Assembly: GCA_016839635.1 (NCBI GenBank)
Contig: JAEOTV010000144.1
Location: forward strand, 1-20,358
Direction: 5' to 3'
Origin: Promethearchaeota archaeon
Lineage (GTDB): Archaea > Asgardarchaeota > Lokiarchaeia > Sigynarchaeales > SOKP01
Length of the DNA stretch: 20,358 nt
The notes beneath the pieces were generated by a model, which saw only the letters and a program-made list of their open reading frames with translations, did not search any database and was not told the origin of the DNA. This document shows positions 14,983 through 20,358 of the stretch, in pieces. Made by a program: the position numbers and the translations under genes. How positions within the stretch are numbered: position 1 is the stretch's first letter; every line of letters begins with the position of its first letter.

Positions 14983-17900
14983 TTAGATCGATTTCACTTT
15001 GGGTAGTAATACTATGAATTTACTTCCTTGAGAAAAATCTCCTTTTACCTTATCTTCAACCCATATTTTCCCTTTAAAAATATCCATTATTTTACTAACT
15101 AGAGAAAGACCAATTCCCATTCCTTTAGATCCTTTAATTTCTCTATGACCTGGTTGAAATATCAACTTCTTTCTCATGTCTGTAACACCTATACCATTAT
15201 CTATGAATTCAATTTGTACATAGTCTCGTTTATCTATTTTATGTTTAGAAATCTTAATTTCTAATTCTACAACTGAGTTTTCGTTATATTTAGTTGCATT
15301 AATTAAGATGTTATCAAATACATCCTGAAGCAGTTCATTAGCATTTGTATAATACTTATCATCAAGATCATTTGAAATAATAGATAATTTCCTTTGAGTA
15401 TATGCTTTTTTCACAAACTTTATTGATTTATTTAAAAAATTGGAGATATCTATTCTATGAGTGCTAATTTCCTCTTCATCAAGCGAAGTTAAGGTACGCA
15501 CATCAGAAATTAATTTTGCCCCTCTATCTATTTGACTCCTAATCATGTGTGTCATATTTTCAATAAACAAGGATTTTTCTGAATCTCCTAATTGAAATGA
15601 AATTATTTCTGCTGAGGAATTTATAATTTGCAAGATGTTGTTCATGTCATGAGTAAAGAGATCTTTGTAGAAATTTGCCATATCATAAGCTTCTCGATAT
15701 TTCTGCTCTGATTCTTCTAATTTTTGTTTAGCCAAATTTCTTTCGGTTATATCCCTTCCAATAGAAACAATTGATATTTTCCCTCCTGGCTCTTTAAGCG
15801 TCGTGGCTTTATATTCATATGGGATTTTTTTGCCATTTTTAGTAATAAAAGACATTTCAAGAGTCGTTTTACCCTCCTCAATTAATCTCTGTATCGCTTC
15901 AGTGGCGATTTTTAAATCTTCTTTACTATAATATGAATCTGGAGCTTTATTTGAAGAGATTTCCTCATCAGAATAACCAGATACTTTGCTAAATGCTTTA
16001 TTCCATCTTAATGCTTTACCTGTTTCTAGATCAAAAACGAAGATAGTATCCTGTGATGAATATATAATATCTTCAGTAAATTTTTTCTCGATATTGAGGG
16101 CCAGCTCTGAGTTCTTTCTTTCAGTAATATCTTGTCCATAAATATTAGCATACTCTTCTTTTTTTATTGGTGCAATATTGAAGGAATATATTGCTCCATT
16201 AACCTTAACTTCTATAATTTCTGTGGTATTATTATCTAGTGCTTTAATTACATCCGTTTGTAACAGGACTGGAATCTCATCACCTTCAGTTAAATTAAAC
16301 AAATCTCTAGCTGTGTGATTAATATAAAGTATCAATTGTTTATTTACTCTTATAACAGGATTTGGATTTTCTGAAGGAAATTTCGCTAAATCAGATAACT
16401 CTTTTTCTATTTTTTTTTGTTCAGTAATATCTTGTATAATTGCTTGTATATTTCTTTCTTCTCCTATTTTGATAAATTCAATTTGAGTTTTAGCACAAAA
16501 TTGACTTCCATCTTTTTTATATAGTTTAATTTCTCTTACATTAGGAATTTTACCAGCAATAATCTGACGTTGCCTTTCTTCGAGATTTGCAGTTTTAATG
16601 TCAACATAGAAATTAAAATTTCTAAAATTATTCCCTAAAAGTTCTTCTTTAGAATATCCTGTAATCTTCTTAGTCTTGTCATTACAATCAAGAATTGTTC
16701 CTTCAATATTAAAAAGGATAATTGCAAAAGATACATTATTAAATAACTTACGATATTTTTCTTCTGATTCTCTTAGATTTTTTTCTGCGATTATCCTTTC
16801 AGTAATATTTCTTCCAATAGACACAATTAATATATTACCAACAGAATCTTGAATCGTCGTTCCTGTATATTCATACGGAATTTTTTGGCCATCCTTAGTA
16901 ATCAATACCATCTCAACAATAACTTTTCCATTTTTAAGGGCTTTTTTCACCGCTTCAGATGCTTTTTCTAAATCTTCTTCACTGTAATAACTATCTGGCG
17001 CTTTTAACCCTTTAATTTCCTCATCAGAATAACCTGAAACTTCACTAAAGGTTTTATTCCATAATAAAGCTTCTCCAGATGATGGATTAAATACAAAAAA
17101 AGTGTCTCTCTGAGAGTTGAGAGCTGTTTCAATGAAAACTTTTTCTTCAAGCAAAGATTTTTCAGCAACTTTCTTTTCAGTAATGTTTCTTGAAATAATT
17201 ATTCCCCTCCAACTCTCATTTTTACTGTCGATTACCTTTCCCCAAATATCAAACCATATCCATTGTCCATTTTTATGTAGAACTCTTCCCTCTCTTCTGG
17301 CTTCTCCAGTTTCATATAATTTTTGCGTAAATTTATCAACTTCACCATATTCCTCAGGATGAAGAATCTTTTTGGCGTTTATTCCTATCAATTCATCTTT
17401 TGAATAGCCTAATTGAATGAAATGGGTTGAAGCGTTAATGTATTGAAATTTTAGATCTCTATCAAATATTCTTATTAAATCATTAGAATTTTCTGAAATT
17501 AACCGATATTTTGCTTCAGATTCTATTAATTTCATCTCTGCTTCCTTACGGGATGTGATATCTCGACCGATCAAAATTCCTTTATTTTCACCATCCTTGT
17601 CAATAAAGACTCTACCCCTAACCTCAAGCCAAATATATTTCCCATTTTTATGCCTTGATCGAATTTCATTAATCCCTTCTTTTTCATTTAGTCCCCTTAA
17701 GAGTGATTTTGCCCCTTTATCTTTATCCAAAGGATGTAGAAAATCTAATACATTTTTTCCAATTACTTCAGAAGATTTATAACCTAATATATTAAAGGTA
17801 GCATGTTCATTTGAAAATTCAAAAATTAAATTTCTATTTACAATACCGATTACATCATTTGCATTTTCAGTAATTAGACGGTACATTTCTTCTGAGTCTC

Positions 17901-18672
17901 TTAATTCTAACTCTGCCTTTTTACGCGAACTAATATCTCGACAGACTATGATTCCTTTCGGTTCGTTATTCTCATCAAAGAAAACTTTTCCTTTTACCTC
18001 AAACCATATATATTTCCCATTCTTATGCTTTGCCCTTATTTCAATAATTCCTTCTTTTCTACGTAGTGCTTTTAACAGAGAATTAAACCCCCTTTCATTA
18101 TCTGAAGGGTGCACGAAATCCAATATATTTTTTCCCACTACTTCATCTAATTTATAACCTAATATATTATAACATGGTTGATGATTTGCAAATTCAATAA
18201 TAAAATCTTTATTCAAAATTCCTATTAAATCATTAGCATTCTCCGTAATTAAACGATAATTTTCTTCTGATTGCTTTAATTTGAGCTCAAAATCCTTTTT
18301 TTCTGTAATATCTCTCGAAATGATTAAAGCTTTTTGTATCCCATCAAAATCAGTAAAAAGTTTGCCTGTAAACTCATGATAATGATAATCTCCTTTTTTA
18401 TCTCTTATACGTAAATCGACAATTCCTTCACCTTTCTTTATACCTATTTTAATAGCTTGAAGTGCTTTCTTTTTATCGTCTGGATGTACTGCGAACAAAA
18501 CATCATTTTTTTTTATATCCTCCACAGTATATCCTAATAATCGGTTGAATACAGGTTCATTAATATATTCAATTCCAAGCTTAAGATTAATGATATAGAT
18601 GAGATCATTTTGACTTTCTAATATTAAACGATATCTTTCTTCCGTATTTCTTAATTCATCTATCGATGACAT
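14983..18672 (-). CDS. Large soluble sensor histidine kinase with eight PAS domains
   Basis: A kinase of about 1229 residues without membrane segments. Numbers here count from the alternative TTG at 18681. PAS domains lie near 12-128, 139-253, 264-378, 389-503, 515-628, 641-753, 766-853 (shorter) and 867-980, almost all ending in a D/NITE(K/R) or DITSR tail. The phospho-acceptor is H1011 in DLFTHDMNNIL, the N-box is DNILINATKYN (N1124), G1 is DNGIGV (1161-1166) and G2 is GSKGMGIGLSLV (1184-1195). PAS 2 and 3 are near-duplicates, as are PAS 5 and 8 (both with VSGYSDEEI, APDSYYS and IPYEY). ATG at 18672 is preferred because GGGG lies 11-12 bases upstream of it, but only three from the TTG. The catalytic core is paralogous to the two-PAS kinase downstream. 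No partner regulator is encoded here. Confidence 0.93.
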   Translation of the reverse strand: MSSIDELRNTEERYRLILESQNDLIYIINLKLGIEYINEPVFNRLLGYTVEDIKKNDVLFAVHPDDKKKALQAIKIGIKKGEGIVDLRIRDKKGDYHYHEFTGKLFTDFDGIQKALIISRDITEKKDFELKLKQSEENYRLITENANDLIGILNKDFIIEFANHQPCYNILGYKLDEVVGKNILDFVHPSDNERGFNSLLKALRRKEGIIEIRAKHKNGKYIWFEVKGKVFFDENNEPKGIIVCRDISSRKKAELELRDSEEMYRLITENANDVIGIVNRNLIFEFSNEHATFNILGYKSSEVIGKNVLDFLHPLDKDKGAKSLLRGLNEKEGINEIRSRHKNGKYIWLEVRGRVFIDKDGENKGILIGRDITSRKEAEMKLIESEAKYRLISENSNDLIRIFDRDLKFQYINASTHFIQLGYSKDELIGINAKKILHPEEYGEVDKFTQKLYETGEARREGRVLHKNGQWIWFDIWGKVIDSKNESWRGIIISRNITEKKVAEKSLLEEKVFIETALNSQRDTFFVFNPSSGEALLWNKTFSEVSGYSDEEIKGLKAPDSYYSEEDLEKASEAVKKALKNGKVIVEMVLITKDGQKIPYEYTGTTIQDSVGNILIVSIGRNITERIIAEKNLRESEEKYRKLFNNVSFAIILFNIEGTILDCNDKTKKITGYSKEELLGNNFRNFNFYVDIKTANLEERQRQIIAGKIPNVREIKLYKKDGSQFCAKTQIEFIKIGEERNIQAIIQDITEQKKIEKELSDLAKFPSENPNPVIRVNKQLILYINHTARDLFNLTEGDEIPVLLQTDVIKALDNNTTEIIEVKVNGAIYSFNIAPIKKEEYANIYGQDITERKNSELALNIEKKFTEDIIYSSQDTIFVFDLETGKALRWNKAFSKVSGYSDEEISSNKAPDSYYSKEDLKIATEAIQRLIEEGKTTLEMSFITKNGKKIPYEYKATTLKEPGGKISIVSIGRDITERNLAKQKLEESEQKYREAYDMANFYKDLFTHDMNNILQIINSSAEIISFQLGDSEKSLFIENMTHMIRSQIDRGAKLISDVRTLTSLDEEEISTHRIDISNFLNKSIKFVKKAYTQRKLSIISNDLDDKYYTNANELLQDVFDNILINATKYNENSVVELEIKISKHKIDKRDYVQIEFIDNGIGVTDMRKKLIFQPGHREIKGSKGMGIGLSLVSKIMDIFKGKIWVEDKVKGDFSQGSKFIVLLPKVKSI

Positions 18673-18989
18673 GGTAATCAATTCCCCACAAATTACTAAA
18701 TTTAAAGTACTTACTTGAAAAAATCCTTATTTTATTAAATTATATCATAAACATTATTTTAGGTTGCATTTAATATTCTATAAAAGAAACCAAATTGTAC
18801 TTGCATGTAGAACGGATAAATAGTAAAAATATTTATTTATAAACTGTTTGGAATCTGAACCATAACCAAACAATATCATATCGATTTCTAAAGGTGTAAA
18901 ATTATTTCAAAAATTTTGTGCCATCAAATACTTTTTATATTCTATAAAAAAAGAAATTAAAAAAAAGAAATTTAAATTTTAAGGCTAAG
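18673..18989. other. Spacer between the AOR operon end and the large kinase
   Basis: About 317 AT-rich bases with no plausible gene. They hold the T-tract terminator of the AOR/MoaD operon and must hold the kinase promoter. A 13-base sequence, ATATTCTATAAAA, occurs twice (18773-18785 and 18937-18949). On the minus strand it reads TTTTATAGAATAT, which is TATA-like, and the copy at 18773 lies about 100 bases before the kinase start. Confidence 0.4.
18946..18966 (-). terminator. T-tract terminator of the AOR/MoaD-like operon
   Basis: On the minus strand, runs of eight and seven T (A8 at 18959-18966, A7 at 18946-18952) start about 24 bases after the stop of the last MoaD-like gene. This is typical archaeal termination. 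Confidence 0.7.
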
Positions 18990-19235
18990 TTAGCCACCAC
19001 CTATAGGAGGAAAAATAGAAACTAAATCTCCCTCTTTTAAAATGGTATTGAGTTCTTTATGCGGACGACCATTAACTAAAATTATTGCTCTTCTCTCAAC
19101 CTTTGGTATATTGTATTTATCAAATAGTAATATAATCTCGCTGTTTTCTGGAATTGTTATGACTTCTTTTGGTGGGCCATATTGCCGTAGAGTTGCAAAG
19201 AATTTAACTGTGATTGTAATTGTATTTTTATTCAT
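18990..19235 (-). CDS. MoaD/ThiS-like sulfur carrier with C-terminal di-glycine
   Basis: A small beta-grasp (ubiquitin-fold) protein of 81 residues from the ATG at 19235. It has ITITVKFFATLRQYG at the start, ILVNGRP in the middle, and LKEGDLVSIFPPIGGG at the end. The exposed GG terminus is the site that MoaD-type carriers use as thiocarboxylate sulfur donor in molybdopterin/tungstopterin synthesis. A longer frame begins at 19343, but its extra 36 residues are not MoaD-like and lie inside the neighbouring gene. The ATG at 19235 overlaps that gene's stop by eight bases, suggesting coupled translation. It is third in the order AOR, MoaD-like 1, MoaD-like 2. ThiS is the alternative identity, but the AOR context favours the pterin cofactor. 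Confidence 0.88.
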   Translation of the reverse strand: MNKNTITITVKFFATLRQYGPPKEVITIPENSEIILLFDKYNIPKVERRAIILVNGRPHKELNTILKEGDLVSIFPPIGGG

Positions 19236-19512
19236 CTTCTTCTCGGTTAAAATACCATTTATATAATAACGCCATATTTCGTGGAAACAATGAAACTTTA
19301 TCTCCCGGTTTGACCTTTTTCTTAAGTCCTGCGTATATTCCATTTACAAAAATATGGCTAACCTCACTGTCTTCAATCTTGAATTTTCTTAGAATATCTG
19401 CTACCCAAGTTATTTCAGGATCATCAATTTTTAATCGTAGTGATAAAGTTCCCGTTATCTTTGGATCTGCTTTTTTTCTTAAATTTCCGAAAAGCTTCAA
19501 ATCAATTGGCAT
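19228..19512 (-). CDS. MoaD/ThiS-family beta-grasp protein lacking the terminal di-glycine
   Basis: A 94-residue ubiquitin-fold protein. IDLKLFGNLRKKAD matches the first strand and helix of MoaD, and SHIFVNGIYAGLKKKV with PGDKVSLFPRNMALLY matches the C-terminal half. Where MoaD ends in FPPxxGG this protein continues as FPRNMALLYKWYF and an acidic tail, so it cannot form the thiocarboxylate. Such GG-less forms may act as structural or accessory subunits near AOR-type enzymes; that role is inference. It starts 19 bases after the AOR stop and overlaps the canonical MoaD-like gene by eight bases, so the three are one operon. Confidence 0.85.
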   Translation of the reverse strand: MPIDLKLFGNLRKKADPKITGTLSLRLKIDDPEITWVADILRKFKIEDSEVSHIFVNGIYAGLKKKVKPGDKVSLFPRNMALLYKWYFNREEDE

Positions 19513-19531
19513 ATTTTACCTATCTTCCTAG

Positions 19532-20358
19532 TTAAAATACACTATCTAAATCTTTATCTGACACATCAAATACAGTATTATGTGGTGGGAGTTTTTCTTC
19601 CATAAAAAACTCTGGAAGTCTATCATCCATTGCCGTAAATCCTGCTTTTTTGTTGAACTCAAGTTCTGTGTCAATAATTGACTTCCCAATTGGTGCAACA
19701 TCAGCAACAGTTAGATTTGCTCCTAATACGCCGTTTAATGACTCGACAACACCTTGTAATCCTTCAGGAATATCCAGTATCGCAAATGCAATGAAAAGAC
19801 AGTATCCTGAGGCATCAACAGCTGCGGTAGCTAATTGTAGATTACGTGAAACTTCAGCTTTCTTTGGATTCAATGGGTCTAACGTTCCTCCAACTCCTAG
19901 AATTTCTGGAGCAATTGCATACCCCGCTGTGTGATCAGCGCCCATAGGTGTCGTGGCAAAGGTAACTCCAATACCTTTTATTGCCCGAGGATCATAAGCT
20001 GGCAACGATTGACCTTTTACAGTAGGTATTCTTGTTACTCCAAAAACTTTACCCGTAATTTCCGTACCTTGTGCTAATATTCTTCCTGTAGGCGTTTTAT
20101 TACGTATTTCCTCCATGAGCTTTAAAGCTCCTTTAGCATCTCCAAATTCAATTAATCCACCTTCCATTGCCACTCCTAATGTCCCTCCTGCTTCAATTGT
20201 ATCACATCCTAAATCGTTGCAAGCTCGATTCAGTTCACCAATATCATCTAAATTGTAGATACCACTATTAGGTCCAAGAGCCCATACACTTTCATATTCA
20301 AGAACACCGACTGGGTCTTTTCCATTTGGTTTTACCCACACTTCTGAACATTGTATAA
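19532..20358 (-). CDS. aor: Aldehyde:ferredoxin oxidoreductase (AOR), C-terminal part
   Basis: The C-terminal portion of a tungstopterin enzyme that oxidises aldehydes to acids using ferredoxin, a cytosolic and oxygen-sensitive reaction. The frame runs off the window's right edge: IQCSEV precedes WVKPNGKDP, so the GTG at 20341 is an internal valine codon and not a start. That cysteine (20348-20350) fits the third ligand of the AOR CX2CX3C cluster motif. C181, counted from that GTG, in VDASGYCLF fits the distal fourth ligand. Other family segments are LNRACNDLGCDTIEAGGTLG, LPAYDPRAIKGIG and GADHTAGYA. About 275 codons of an enzyme usually near 600 residues are seen. It is the first gene of the operon with two MoaD-like genes. 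AOR, formaldehyde and glyceraldehyde-3-phosphate subtypes cannot be separated from this part. Confidence 0.93.
   Translation of the reverse strand, partial: IQCSEVWVKPNGKDPVGVLEYESVWALGPNSGIYNLDDIGELNRACNDLGCDTIEAGGTLGVAMEGGLIEFGDAKGALKLMEEIRNKTPTGRILAQGTEITGKVFGVTRIPTVKGQSLPAYDPRAIKGIGVTFATTPMGADHTAGYAIAPEILGVGGTLDPLNPKKAEVSRNLQLATAAVDASGYCLFIAFAILDIPEGLQGVVESLNGVLGANLTVADVAPIGKSIIDTELEFNKKAGFTAMDDRLPEFFMEEKLPPHNTVFDVSDKDLDSVF

Noticed and set aside
13278..18672. Long plus-strand open frames antisense to the two kinases
   Set aside because: They are low-complexity, Ser/Phe/Pro-rich translations complementary to conserved PAS coding sequence, with no ribosome binding sites or family motifs.
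3487..19235. RING protein plus GGG-ending beta-grasp protein as a ubiquitin system
   Set aside because: The beta-grasp protein sits in an AOR operon and has MoaD-type motifs; no E1 or E2 is present and the two genes are about 15 kb apart.
19236..19343. N-terminal extension of the second MoaD-like gene (start at 19343, 36 extra residues)
   Set aside because: The extension is not MoaD-like and lies within the coding region of the neighbouring gene in another frame; the ATG at 19235 gives the normal family start and a coupled overlap.

Overview
The window looks like a chromosome segment of an Asgard archaeon, most likely a Lokiarchaeia-type member. DNA is strongly AT-rich. Archaeal traits are a tailless histone, a ThiD-ThiN fusion, an aldehyde:ferredoxin oxidoreductase (AOR) and T-tract terminators. 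Eukaryote-like traits are a RING-H2 finger protein and two Ras/Rab-type GTPases fused to roadblock domains. The taxonomic call is inference from gene content; there is no rRNA gene here.

Layout. (1) 1-4071, thiamine block: thiC (+, 5' end cut by the window edge) converges on three minus-strand genes, transcribed RING-TPR protein, then thiDN, then a QueG-like Fe-S protein. (2) 4072-4259: divergent promoter region with a large dyad between two TATA-like boxes. (3) 4260-7543: tandem pair of roadblock-GTPase-unknown domain proteins. (4) 7544-8140: a gene-poor stretch with a GC-richer island, then a histone gene with a strong ribosome binding site and a T-rich terminator. (5) 8224-9312: HSL-type esterase. 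(6) 9562-13270: six tandem GNAT acetyltransferase paralogues in two alternating subtypes. (7) 13278-18672 (-): two paralogous soluble sensor histidine kinases, one with two and one with eight PAS domains, and no response regulator in the window. (8) 18990-20358 (-): AOR (N-terminal part beyond the window) followed by two MoaD/ThiS-like beta-grasp genes, the second overlapping the first by 8 bases.

How the genes work together: ThiC makes HMP-P, and the ThiD domain phosphorylates it to HMP-PP. The ThiN domain joins this to thiazole phosphate to give thiamine phosphate, so the thiamine genes form a pathway although they lie on opposite strands. The MoaD-like proteins probably serve the tungstopterin cofactor of the adjacent AOR. 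The roadblock-GTPase fusions may carry an MglB-like regulator and an MglA/Rab-like switch in one chain. The strongest candidates for undescribed biology are these GTPase fusions (shared DxxG-A-Q switch motif and unrecognised C-terminal domain), the RING-TPR protein next to thiamine genes, and the six-gene GNAT array.
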